DNA from: Berberis thunbergii
Lineage: Eukaryota; Streptophyta; Magnoliopsida; Ranunculales; Berberidaceae
Assembly: GCA_003290165.1 (NCBI GenBank)
Contig: QNQO01009173.1
Coordinates: 177,501-241,500, forward strand
Direction: 5' to 3'
DNA: 64,000 nucleotides
Below, piece after piece: positions 47,779-60,300 of this stretch (within the stretch, counting starts at the first letter, position 1; each line of letters begins with the position of its first letter). Under the pieces are notes generated by a model that did not search any database, was not told the DNA's origin, and saw nothing but the letters and a program-made list of their open reading frames with translations. Both the position numbers and the translations under genes were made by a program.

Positions 47779-48333
47779 CCAGCCACAGGAGAAATAATTC
47801 TGAGTTCGGCCTTTTGTTTCTGCTGCATCATTGCACCTTCATTGAAAAGGTATCTTGTTATCAGGGCCTAGGGCTAATGCACTTTTCAGTTTCTACAACA
47901 AACATTTATTGGTGTGCCATTGTTGAAAGTTGAGACCGAAAACTCTTATTGCAATACAATTGGCCTTATTAAATCGAAACATAGGTTTACGCATTTGCCT
48001 GAACGGTTTAATCCCCATTGTGTAGAAATTCTGTCAAACGAGTATTCAGAAATCCACGACTTCAACCAAACGGGTAAAGTCTATCGCTCATATTTTTCAA
48101 TTAGATGCCTTTACAAAACTCAGAGTCCATTCTAGGTCAACTTTTAGTTGTAACATGCTATAGTAAAATAAATAGATATAAGAAAGTAATTATTGGAATT
48201 TGAATTCAGGACCTTCGTATGTCTTAGTTATAGAATTTTGCAAAACTTTGCAGGACAAAATTTCCCGCATTACTTTGCAAAACTCTTGTCATCTCCTCTT
48301 ACTCAAATTATATTATCAACTCCTTCATAAACA

Positions 48334-48388
48334 CTCCAACCACCACCACCTTCACAACTACTGCCATCACCACCACCACCACCATACC
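48334..48388 (+). repeat. CCA-rich tract, left part
   Basis: Degenerate CCACCA/CATCAC triplet sequence, contiguous in composition with 49205-49725 and separated from it only by the hAT element. The tract was probably one block before the insertion. Confidence 0.7.
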
Positions 48389-49204
48389 CAGTGGCGGATT
48401 TATGTATTGGATAAGGGGGGCAATTGACCCCCTTATAATTTTGAAAAAAGTTCATTAAGTTAATTGTATGTTTTATCTTGCCTCCCTTTAAAATTTTAGA
48501 TTGCCCCTCTTTATATACAATCTTGGTTATTGACTCCAGGTTATTTTAAATCAAAGGGTTTTGTTTTCTATTTTTTAAACTTCACCTTCACCAATCTCAA
48601 TCCCAATCCCACTCCACCTCTTTTTCTTTTATTTAATCTCTCTCTCTCTTTCTAATTCTCATATATCCATCCACCATCTCTCTCTTTTTCTTTTTTAATA
48701 TCTCTCTATTTTAATTCCTACCATTAATTGAGTTGGAGACCGGAGGAAGGGAAATTATACATTTCAAGAATTTTTTTTTAAATTTCTATCTATTTAATCT
48801 CTTTATTTTAGATTAAACAATTATAAATTTTATATTTCAAAAGTTGTTGTTTGTCTGCTTTGTCCGAGCTAGCCCAAAAGGAAAAAGTTCTCCATCCACT
48901 CTAGTCCAGAGAATAGACACTACTTAGGCTACTGCTGCTACTACTACTTGGACTTAGATTGTACTGTTATGATTGCCTCAACACCAAAAAGTTAGAAAGA
49001 AAGCAGAGCTATGCTTCTCGCCAACTCTCATCTTATACCACCATGCTTAATTTTGTTTTCTCCAATTAAAAAAGGTGAACTCTTCATTTGCTAACTATAG
49101 TTGAATTAATCATGTCATGTATATTTGTTTAATTGAACAGTTGTATAGTAAAATAGTTGTGTACTGTTTGCCCCCTTTTATCTGCAATCCTAGATCCGCC
49201 CCTG
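48389..49204. mobile_element. Non-autonomous hAT transposon, 816 bp
   Basis: The left end is CAGTGGCGGATTTA and the right end TAGATCCGCCCCTG, an imperfect inverted repeat of a common plant hAT terminus type. An exact 8-bp duplication ACCATACC lies on both sides (48381-48388 and 49205-49212). The interior has CT-rich stretches (48640-48715) and no transposase. Confidence 0.88.
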
Positions 49205-49725
49205 ACCATACCATAACCATCAGCACCACCGCCACCTCCACTCATTCTGTCATCATGCACCACCACCACAACCACTATAATATAACAAAAAACCACCGCC
49301 ATTGCCACTACCACGACCACCGCCAACGCCACTACTACCACCTCCATCAATACCACTACCATACCATAATTACCTACAATCAACACCACTTTTACTACTA
49401 CCACCATAATCGGTGCTGCTACTATAACAAAACCATCACTCCACTGCCATTACCACCACCACCATAACCACCACTACCACCATCACCACCACCTCCAAGA
49501 TCACTGATACTGTAACATACCACAACCATCACCAACTTCAATAATACCACTATAACCATCCTCTCCGCCACCACTGCCACCACTACAACTACCATAGCAC
49601 TGCCACCATCACCACCACTATAGCATAATCGCCACGACCACCATCACCACCACCACCTTCATTACTACCACTACCACCATAGCTTAGCCACCACAATCAC
49701 CACCATAGCTTATCTCTATGAGGCA
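49205..49725 (+). repeat. CCA/ACC-rich degenerate triplet tract, right part
   Basis: About 500 bp dominated by CCACCA, CATCACCAC, ACTACCACC and similar units. Open frames arise on both strands (His/Pro/Thr-rich one way, Val-rich the other) purely from the repeat, and I do not call them genes. Confidence 0.85.
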
Positions 49726-49743
49726 TTGGAGAGGGAGAGGGAG

Positions 49744-50184
49744 ATGAGTATTGAAGATGATGATGATGGAGTTTGTTGTAGTTGTAGTTGTTCTGATTTG
49801 GTTCATCAAGAGAGTGAAGGAGTGAGGTCTTTGTGTTTTTGTTATTCTTCTTCTTCTTATAGTAATGATGGTGATGATGAGTATTCGAGTTACTATCTTT
49901 CTTCGCCTTCTGCGGCGGAGAAGGTGGTGAAAGAGAAGAAGATAATGGGGGTTATAGTTGGTTGTGATGGTGGTTGTGTTGGATGGAGATATAGAGGAAG
50001 GTGGTTGGTGATGATGGTTTGGTTTGCATTTGTCTTGCAATATTTGCACTTTGCATGGTTTGGTTCAGGAGAATTGGTGGACAAAAAGAATTTGAAGATA
50101 GTGTTGCTCTTTTCCCTACATGATGTAATCCATATGAAGAATTGTTATTTCATTTATTCGTCCCCTGGTTTTAAGAAATATTAG
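49744..50184 (+). CDS. Hypothetical protein with acidic N-terminus and one TM helix
   Basis: Not recognised. From ATG 49744 (an upstream in-frame ATG at 49726 adds MEREREM) the reading has an acidic Asp run, a Cys/Ser-rich part (VCCSCSCSDLV, SLCFCYSSSSYSNDGDDEY), a Lys/Glu stretch (AAEKVVKEKK) and one hydrophobic segment (WLVMMVWFAFVLQYLHFAWF), then a stop. It starts right at the edge of the CCA tract. Composition is more protein-like than the tract's shadow frames, and a short plant membrane protein is possible. The part after the hydrophobic segment may be intronic read-through. It could equally be chance. Confidence 0.35.
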   Translation: MSIEDDDDGVCCSCSCSDLVHQESEGVRSLCFCYSSSSYSNDGDDEYSSYYLSSPSAAEKVVKEKKIMGVIVGCDGGCVGWRYRGRWLVMMVWFAFVLQYLHFAWFGSGELVDKKNLKIVLLFSLHDVIHMKNCYFIYSSPGFKKY

Positions 50185-51369
50185 TTTTGTATAGGAAAAA
50201 GGTAAAAATTAACGTTGTGATTTCAAGTTTAGTAATATAAGTTGTGCATTTTTATCTCTTAAATAATATTACATAAAAAGAGTCTACGGAGATTAAATAT
50301 GTATTTCTTTTCACAGAAAAATTTCAACATATTTCAGATCGTGAAAGAGATTTCGATAATATTTCGTAAAATTTCAACATATTTCGAGAAATGACATTCT
50401 TTGGTCCATGTATTTTTGAGTGAGTATAAGCCTAGCTTGTTGTTTTCACATCTGCTCGTTGATGTGTTGCTTCCTTCGTACACGAGCAAAGCCTCTCTCT
50501 TCTCGGTTTGCGAGTGGAGTCCATAAGCCGCTTTAGAGATAGGGGCGAGCCATGAGCGAATGCGCAAGTAGGGGGGGCAACCCTAGAAGCTAAAAAAAGG
50601 GGTATCCTGAGCAATTGCAATAATGGTGTTCATTGATATTTCCCACGTGAGGGATTATTTCTTGATTTCGTCCGGTCATTAATAACTTGATAGGAATCAA
50701 ATTTTACAATTAGAATGATGTGGCATCGTCAGAAGAGGTTTTTTACAACCTCGAGATATATATAAACTTTTTGAGAATTTCATCACTCTTTCGAGATCAC
50801 GCCACATCACCCTAGTTGCAAAAACCTGATTTCCTAGCATTTTTGTGTGTTTTTTATTTTTCTTTTTACACATTGTTGGTGATTCCTGTACACTAATCTT
50901 ATGTTCTTCATGGAATTTGGAAAGCTACATCTCAATTAAATGAGACTCTGTGTGACTATTTTGTTAAATGCACCATAGTTACCAAATGTTCCTTAGCAGA
51001 GTCCTGCTATGCTTGTAAACTAGAAATAAAAATGCAGACCGAATGGTAAACTTCTAACACAAACAATATTTGCCTAGTGTTCACACCATTAGAATAATTT
51101 GGTCCAAATACAATAAATAACATCTGCTAAGATGATTTTATTAATTTAAATTTTAAAGGTTCTTTCGTCCCGTCCCGTCCTTGTCCCCGCATCCGGTAGT
51201 CTAAACCTCAGTCCTACCAAAGATAATTAAGTCTCTACAAAAATCGGTGCTCCGTTCCTAATTTTCATATGCAGTTGAGCACCTTTCATGAGGGGGATTC
51301 AATGGCAATTAGCACCAATGTCATTTTCTACTATTGGCCTATAAGCTCTACTTGAAGGAGGTAGTTGCA
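50185..51369. other. Intergenic; 3' flank of the DUF1664 gene
   Basis: No gene seen apart from the foldback element at 50707-50818. The 3' UTR of the minus-strand DUF1664 gene should lie just below 51370. Confidence 0.4.
50707..50818. mobile_element. Small foldback element, copy 2
   Basis: Arms CAATTAGAATGATGTGGC (50707-50724) and GCCACATCACCCTAGTTG (50801-50818), with interior ACCTCGAGATATATATAAA. The same family as 18404-18513. Sequence just beyond the right arm (CCTGATTTCCTAGCATTTTT) recurs at about 20789-20810, so the full element may be longer than the hairpin. Confidence 0.55.
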
Positions 51370-54300
51370 CTATGGGTTCTGGAAAGAAAAAGGTGCACTT
51401 AGACTTGGAAACTTCCATCCAAATCGATTGGAATTTGATGAGCCGTTGCTTTTTGGATCTTCTGCCGGAGAATCAACGTTTGGTACTTCAGAGTTGTCCA
51501 TGGCCTTCAATGTTTCCGAAAATATTTCAATCTCCTGAAAGGAAAAAGGTCAGACGGTTTATACCAAGTGACACGAGATAAGCATTTGTAGAGTACAAAC
51601 ATAGGCTCTAACCTTGAAGCCTGATGCAGAACGTGTCACCTGCAAAACATAGGCAGAAGATGTTAGTCATTACATTCACACTTTTGGAAGCCGCATCCTC
51701 AGTCTTCACCTATCTGGGGAAGGCGAAGACTAAATAAGTGCTGAAATTGTTTTCAGAATCACCTTAATGCTAGTGGTTTAATGTCCATACTTTCATAAAA
51801 ATCTAACAGAACAAATGATTTTGACCATCCAACAAGTGGTTTTCTTGGCACTAGAGACTTCTAAGTCTAAGACTGCCTCAAATGGATGGCTTTGCCTTTT
51901 GAAGTGACGCTACCACTAAGCAGAGAGAATCGCATATCCTTAACAGCTTACTATATCTTAATTCATTTGCCATACAAACTTTTCAAACCTTTGGTGATTC
52001 ATTGGATGAGAATGGAGATGGTGGTTCCAGAGACACTGCATTAGGTTGCAACGAGATAATCTGCAACATAAGCAATATATAAGTAACACCAAATGAGTAT
52101 ATAATGTCGCAAGAAAGTTATAGGAAGAGATGTGAGTCTCAATTTTTGTTTGGTCAAACACTCAAACTGATAGTTCAAAAATTATAACTACCAGCTAATT
52201 ATAGCTGCAAAAAGTAAATCCTTTTGAAATGTAAAAGGTTATTGATTTGCAGCATGTAGGCCATTTTCTTTTCCTATTGTGGATCTCCAATAGTCCATTT
52301 GAGACTTACGTGAAGTTTGAATGTCATTTAGATTAAGTCCTGAATAACTAAAATCTTGAAAGTAAGTTTGTTTTCCTCTTTTATTTTTTTTGGACAATGG
52401 CTAGCTGTTTAATTTAATTATTAGTTTTGTTTATCAAGGTAACAACAATGAATAACAATAACTTACCCTTGATGGAGTAAGTTGTGGAGGCTCAAGAGCA
52501 CGTCTAGAAGAGGCTCCCTAAACATTTCAAAAGACAATATGTTCAGAGACAGATTAATATCTAAAATCTTGAAAGTGAAGTCTGCCATACACCAGATATA
52601 TCTGATAATTCTATTAAGTTAAAATAAGTGGATAAAGTGAAAAAGAATGGCATAAATCCTTGAACAAGATTGTTATGGATTCAACCCCAAATGATGTGAC
52701 ACTTGATAACATTAAGCATATCGAGAGGTTAGATTTATACCTGGATGGATGCAGTGGTTTTGCTATTTTCCAAACTTTGTGCAAAATTACATAATACATG
52801 AACTCCATTAGTTGTCATGTCCTGTAGGAGTAGTTCACATAAACAATTACTATCAAATCAGGACAAACATAACTTAGCGCATCCCACAGAACCACAAAGA
52901 TACCTGTTTCCCTTCTATCCTGCTAATCTTTGTTTCCTGACATAGAAAAACTGAAAATCATGTTTTTCCCCCAGCTAAAGTTCAACTAATAAAGTTTTAA
53001 AAAACTAGAAAAGGACCAAAGTCTGGACGGCGCGGTGAACAGATTCTACATCCACGGTAAACGTTCGAAGGTCTCCTCGTAATTCCGAAACCTACATGAG
53101 ATACAAATTCTGTTAGCTTTTGCTGCAAACAACTCTAACTCTAACTAAAAAAGAATATGCTAGTTACTAGGAAGGTAAAAACTTGAAAGTTGTTTCCACC
53201 TCATTTTTTGTTGCGGAAGTAAGCTCTGCACATTCATCTATATTGCAATCCACACGATCAATTCTTGAAGATAAATGCCGCTTTGCAGTCTGTGAAGGAA
53301 AGCATAATCAGACCAACAAAAACATGATAGTGTTTTCCTAATGGCAGACGGTCAAAATTGATAAACATGTTGGGTAACACATATTTGTTTCTCTTTAACA
53401 TAAAGGGCCACAAGATACAGCATACAGCCATCAACATGCATGTGCCCAGGGGGAAGTGGGAAAGGTTATTGTACTCCGTTATGACAGAAAGCTTGCCTAG
53501 ACCTACCCATAGAAGCGGCAGCAAGACATACTATCGTATTACTGATAGGTGATAGGTGTAAAATTACACTCTATGAGCCAACAAGCCAAAATTTTAACAA
53601 ATGTCACCCCAGAATAACATACAAAGCCAAGCAGCACCTAAAACACGTCAGGCATTCCCTTTTAATATGCAACATGGAACTCTTTTGGAGGCTTTGAGAA
53701 AGATTAAAAGCTTACTGAAACAGATGAGGAGACTTGGTCTAGTTGTTTTCCTACAGATGAGCAAGCATCCGTCAAACTGCGTCTTGTGGCAAACATCATG
53801 TCAGAAAGTTTCCATCCCTGAAAATTATGAAAACCATGAAATCCAACATTAGTTAACTATTCAGATAAACAATTAGAAAAATCCCATGAGAAAAAAAAGG
53901 ATATCTTCCATTATCACTATAGTGAGCCAATGAAGAAAACGACTTTCAGTACAAAATCTGTACGACTTTAAGTTGCATGACTTTGATTGTATCTCGAAGC
54001 AACAAAGTCTTTGGATGGATAACTTTGATGGAGGAGAAAAAAATTTCACCATCTTCTCTTCTTGTGGTTTTAGTGGGCATATTGAAATGATTGTGACCCT
54101 TCAAGCGAGGGATACTCCTTTTCTCTTTTGAAAAGACAAAAATGAGAAACTTTCCTAGTCGGTAATTTGGAGGAGAGCTTTGAATTGAAATTTGTTTTGG
54201 AACTGGGGACTTCAAATGAGGATAGAGATCATTTGTTTCTTAATGGGCCCTTGCAAAATCAAATCAGGTAGACAATATATATTAACCTTCAAAATTCAAA

Positions 54301-57300
54301 CTTCAAATTATCCCTTTGAGTTTCTTATTATTTGTTTTATTTATTATATCTATCAAACCATGGAGTCACGGTGTTCATGGATTAGAATATGATTCCACGT
54401 GAATATTTATAAGCAAATGCAGGCAATTAAATGGACAGTAGGAAGCTAAGGTTTGATTGATATAAGCAATTCTTCACAAATCACAACAGAGCAATTGAAA
54501 TATATTTATAAAGTTCTTTCAAGTTGATACAGATATGCAATCTAAAGATACAAAGAGGTTTGTGGGTAGGATATCACCTTCCACCATATGTATCCATATC
54601 CTACAATAATGACAACAACAACTGGAATGCCAATGTTTCGTCTACCTGCATAGAGATAAACTTGTTAAGATGTCAAAAGAAAGTAACAAAACAAACATTT
54701 AAATTTGCAAAATTAAGGCAAAATCGTGTAGGTAAATTGATGCCGCATGCACAAGAGATCACTTCCTTGGCGCACATTAGCAAATTTCACTACGTTTATT
54801 AGGTTATTTGTTTTGTTTCAGCAATTTCCTTTCAATGCTGGGAGTTTTTTGCATTTGAAAAAGATTGTTAACTTTTTCTTTTGTGTTCAAGTTGTCTGCT
54901 TCAACATAATTTATGTCATCGTTTTTCTCCATTGAATTATAAGTCGAAGCAAACCATGGTTCAGCCCAACCAAAACACTGCTTGATCCAATTTTTCCCAG
55001 CTGGCATGAAACACCTTTTCTTTATTAAACCCAGCCTGAAGCCAGAACCCAACTGGGTCACCTCGGCCTGATTGATCCAAAGCCGTTATCCAAAGTATTT
55101 AGTATTTAGCTATGTAACAATGACTATTTCTAAATAAATAGAAAAAAGCATGTCGACACAAATCATGCTGGATACTCATACTGGACACCTCATGCTTAAG
55201 CCATGAACTTTTTCACATATTTTTTGAAAAGTTTCAATTCTTTACAAATATTACAAGCATATTATAGCAATTTAGTAATACATGAGTAGCAATTTTGACC
55301 TACAAGTAAATAATTCAAAACTTATTGCTAGCTGAAAAAAGTAAATAATACTAGAATGTAGAAGCGCTTCCCAACGTATTGTGTATTGTGTTTTTTTAGC
55401 CGACATGTCATACACATTGTATTCGTGTTGTTGTTACATAGGTATTTATGTATATTATATATGTTACTTAACCAAGTGCTCCAAAAGCTAACTTCCTTGA
55501 GGTTTTCAACAAATTCAAAGAACAGGTAAAATCAAATATGCATTGGACATCATGGACACAGTTCATTTTGGGTACACAGTGGCGCATTCGAGAACAGTGG
55601 TATAAACCTGAAGGTTAACACCAAAAAAACATTGTATATCTCTTCTTTCATAAGGAAAAGGAAACTTGTCATATCTTAACCTGAACTGTTTCCAGTGATA
55701 ATCGTAACTGGTCTATTTGACGCCAGGAGTTGCAGCTCCTGCTTCAAGCTGTTAACCTGAAAAACAAAAACAGTTGTATCATTATCTACAGCACCTTGTC
55801 TAATAATAACAGAGGTAATAAAATAGCAAACAAGTATTACTAGGTCAATCAGCATTCATAATAATACTTATAAATATTTAAATAATAAAATAATACAGGG
55901 GGAAATAGAGGAGCCTCCAGCAAACCTGAGCCACCAAAGAATCATTTCTAGGTTTGTTGCTCAATGAACGGGAATCATCTCGTTGAATTTGCCTGAGAGC
56001 AATCTGAGATAAAAGATGATAAATTATGAATATCACAAACTAGTATCTCTGTACACCAGTTTGAAAAAAGACAAAAAACGAAAATTATAAATAATTTGCG
56101 AGAGAAAAAATAGTGGGACAAGTGCTACATTATACATTACAGATTGCAGGAATGCTTTAGCCTCACCTAACACACCAAAAAAATCCGGAATGCAATACAA
56201 GCCACTGTTTAAAAAATTCAAGGAAATTGCAATTCAAATCGATTCCTGTAATTTAATCTGATTTTTTTTTATACATGTTAAATGATTAAAAAAAAAATGA
56301 GACAAAATCGTCTGATCATAGCAGGAAAGCATATAATATGAATTATTGTGCCTTGGACAGTAAACCAAACCAAAAGTTGGGACAAACTGATTACCACCAG
56401 GACACTGCGATATATCCCAATAGTCAAATATCACATCAAATTGTTTGTGTTAAAATAATAATTTCTGAAATCCAAATTAAACCAACTGATCTGCTTTTCA
56501 TGTGTTAAACAATGTGACAAAAAAAAAAAAAAAGATTTACACCATATTTGGTAAACAATGCTTATAAAGCCTTAAGTAACTATTTTTTTAATAAATTACA
56601 AAATTTATTCGTTATGATTTGCAGCAAAGACATATAAGCTTTACATTGAAAGCATTATTTCAAGAAGATGATGCAGGCGACAGTTAATAAATTCGCATAA
56701 GTATGTGAAAGACGACTTTCAAAAACTTTTTTTGTACGATGTTACATACCTTAAAAGCACCAGAAAAAAGGTCTGAGACATTAGAGATGCCCCCTTCCCT
56801 GTTGGCCAGAACAGATCCAAGGATACCTGATTGACAAATATAATAATCATCTATTAGCATCTTAACTAATCAGCATGTCTGTTTAACACAAAGACACTTC
56901 CTTCAAGAGCTTTGATACCCTCTTGCTTCCTATCATTTAAAAAAGTGCTAGTTTCAATAAAAACAAATGGTTTATATGTTAATGGGGCATCCATTATCAA
57001 CATAACCAAGAACAAAAACTAAATGATATGGGAGCTTGCCAAGTATTACTAGAAGGGATTTCTTTAACTAGCAGTCTAGCATCAGCTGGTCTCTGTGAAA
57101 CTCCCACCAACTACCTTTTTAAACTTCAATTATAGCTTTCAATATTTTTGATAAAACTCCAATTTTCAGATGACACAGGTGCCACAAGTTAGACAGGGAT
57201 AGGAAGAATATATTTCCACGGTTAGCTGGAGGAGAATTCCACCTTGGATGTAGCCCAATCTTTTTGGGGAACCAAGTAAGATTTTGTGTTTTCTTTATCT

Positions 57301-60300
57301 ATTTCAAACTACTCTATTGTGTGTGGTTGTCACTTTGTCTGTAACATCAACCAATCAAGATCTCATGGTGGTGTGTCCACAAGGTCTTTGAGTGAATGCT
57401 TGTGTGGGAATACCTCCAGATAATTCAAAATTAGAATGCCCCCCTCCCCCAAATTGCTGGAATCAAACACAAGAGTGTCTGGGCTCTTCTTTATCACCAA
57501 AACGCACCTCATATGTACTGCGGACTTTGAACAATATCTCACGTGAAAAAAAAAAAAAAAAAAAAACTGGAGATAACACGTCTTGAAGTATGAGTTAACA
57601 GTGTTGATTTAACACCTTAAAATAAACCCCCCTTCATTGTCTCAAACCCCTTCACTCCTTCACCCCTATCCTTCAGCTTCATTCTACCAATTTACCTAGA
57701 GAGTTATCCTCAAATTGACGCTTATAAACAGGTCTGGCCCTGCGCATGTGTAGCAACTTCGACCTTCGAGGCCCAACTTAATGAGAGGACCCCGGAGTTT
57801 TTGTGTTTTAATAGATATTAGGCATAATTCCTAAAATATTAAAGGGTTTCATGACTTTTCAGTTTAAGTTACATTAAAAAAATATTTAAAAAAAAACCCT
57901 ACACTAATCCACTTCGCAGCAAACGACATTAAAGCAATCCATCTTCTCCACATATTCTTCTTCTCCTCCTATTGTGTGTTTAACTGAGATTGTGTAGTGC
58001 TCTAGATTGTATGGTGCTCTGACATGACACCCGAAGTATACTTATTGTAGTGGCTATTGATTATCTATCACTATGCCGATCATCCTTTTTCCTTATTATA
58101 CTTTGATGAAGGTGGTTAAAGGAAGACATATTTGAGTTTGGATTAGGCGAGGATATGTGGGAAGACCTCATTGCTTAGAGAACTAAAATACATGTAGCCG
58201 ACCACAAGAGTATCGGGAATGGGCTTTGATGATGATGATGATACAATACAATATAGCGTTTTGCGGATCAGGAAAGAAACAATTTCTAGACAAATACCGA
58301 TTTTCTCACGTGTTTTCTAAGAAAAAAAAAAGCGATTTTTGTTTGCAAACATCGTCAGTTAGTGTTCTGATATCTTCTCTCAAGTCTCAAGGGCTCAACT
58401 AAAAAGGAACAAACAAACCAAAATGATCCCTTTTCACATGGGTTCAACTCTAAGGCTTTAAATCGGGTTTAATTACTCTAACTTCTTTCATTTGATTGTA
58501 TTATGTGTTCTATTTTGAAAATGATTCCTAGTAGACATTTACCCGTGCATGATAAACATCTAAAGAGAAAAGACTCGAACAATTTAATCAATCTTAAAAA
58601 GGGGCCCTTGACAAATTCTTAATTAAAGAGGCATAAGGTTTAGTTGGAAATTTAATTGAAAATAAAGTTTATTATTTAACACAATGAAAATTAAAATAGT
58701 GATGATGTTTAGGTACGTGAGGGCCCATTTTAGTTTTCGCACATGGCATCCACAATCTCAAGACTGACACTGCTTAGAAATCGCACGAATCTGAGTGATG
58801 TTCTAACTCCCTTGTTCCGTATCGATTTTTTTTTTTATCAATCAAATAACAAGGAGTATATTAATAGACAAAATGTGACTAAGACAGAGTACAAAACAGG
58901 GGAAGAACCTGATAAAAACTACAAAGTTACAGTCTACATAAGCCTTCCCAATCAAAGATACACACATGGAACTTCAATCCCGTCCCATATCAAAATCAGT
59001 AATATGAACATTCTTATTGTCGCTTGATTGCTCACCTGATTTTTTTAAAAGTTGTGAGATTGACAGCACTGAACCAAGCTAAAAACAAGGCAAAGCTTCT
59101 TATAACATTTGTGTCACAATTGTGTTTACTATTTGAAAGCTCAATCATGGATGATGACAGATGCTCTACTGAATTCACCTTAGATTTCGAAGCAGCGACC
59201 ATGTAAGAGGTCAATCGTTGCTCCAAATCTCATCTCGGATTTGAAATCCGCTTCTAAGACTCATAACAACTCTTACAACAGAAAATCTCATCAGCAACCT
59301 CGATTAAAGAGTGTTTTGATGCAATTGACTATGAACTTGAAGTAGATGAAAGGCTAAGAGTTGAAGGGAACTCCAGTCTCCAACTCCTCCATTGTTAGAC
59401 TCCCCCATTCATAGGGCTAATAGGAATGGAGTTGTTGATCGGTTGAGGAGTCAGAGGGTATGGTGGTGGTGTTGGGTGGGTTGGCTTGGAGAAGATGAAT
59501 GTTTATTAATTAGTTAAGTATTAAATCAACATCGTTAATCCATACAGTGAGATACCTAATTTTCTTCATGTGAAATCATTGTAGTTAGGGTGTTGGGGCG
59601 GAGGTGAGGTGGACGGGCCTAAAAACGCCTCAGGCGTGAGGCGGTCTTAACATTTTTTCTTAAGATTTTTTTTTAATTTTTTATAATAAATTGAAACATA
59701 TTAGCATAGTATTATACAACATCATTTTGATAAATATCATAAGCAAATATGTACAAAAAAGTGACACAACTACATCGAATCGAAATGAAAATATAATAAA
59801 GTTGCATAACATAGCGAAAAGATGTTCTACATAAGTGTCAAGAAACTTGCAAACATCCACTAAATCATTCAAAATCAATAATCTAGAAAGAATATAAACT
59901 TGATAATATTGAGCATTTGTTAGAAAAAAAATGTTGGAATGGTTGGTAAAAATCCACAAGTATGATCACTATTGGTATTCTAAAAACATAAAAATCATTG
60001 AACTATGCTATCAAGACATGATATGTTTTCTCCAAAAAATATTGTTAAAAATGTAATATATTTATCAAAACTTAAAAACGTTTTATTTAGTTAGTTTGTT
60101 ATTTGGGTTGCAAATGGACTGGCTGCAATCATTTTTTGGGCTGAGGCAGGTGAGACAGTCCGAGGCGAATGCCTCATTTCACCACACCGCATTGCCTTAC
60201 TTTGAGGCGAAATTATGTAAAAACGCCTAGAGGTCGCCTTGACTACACTGTGTGAAATTTGCTCAAAGTGTGCAAAACTCACGCAGGGCAAGTGCGATCA

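Noticed and set aside
49117..49467. 116-codon His/Pro/Tyr-rich ORF on plus and 92-codon Val-rich ORF on minus
   Set aside because: Both are direct translations of the degenerate CCA/ACC triplet tract and run across the hAT boundary; no protein-like features.
49684..50049. 121-codon minus-strand ORF, Thr/His-rich
   Set aside because: Antisense shadow of the triplet tract and of the 49744-50184 frame; composition is entirely explained by the repeats.
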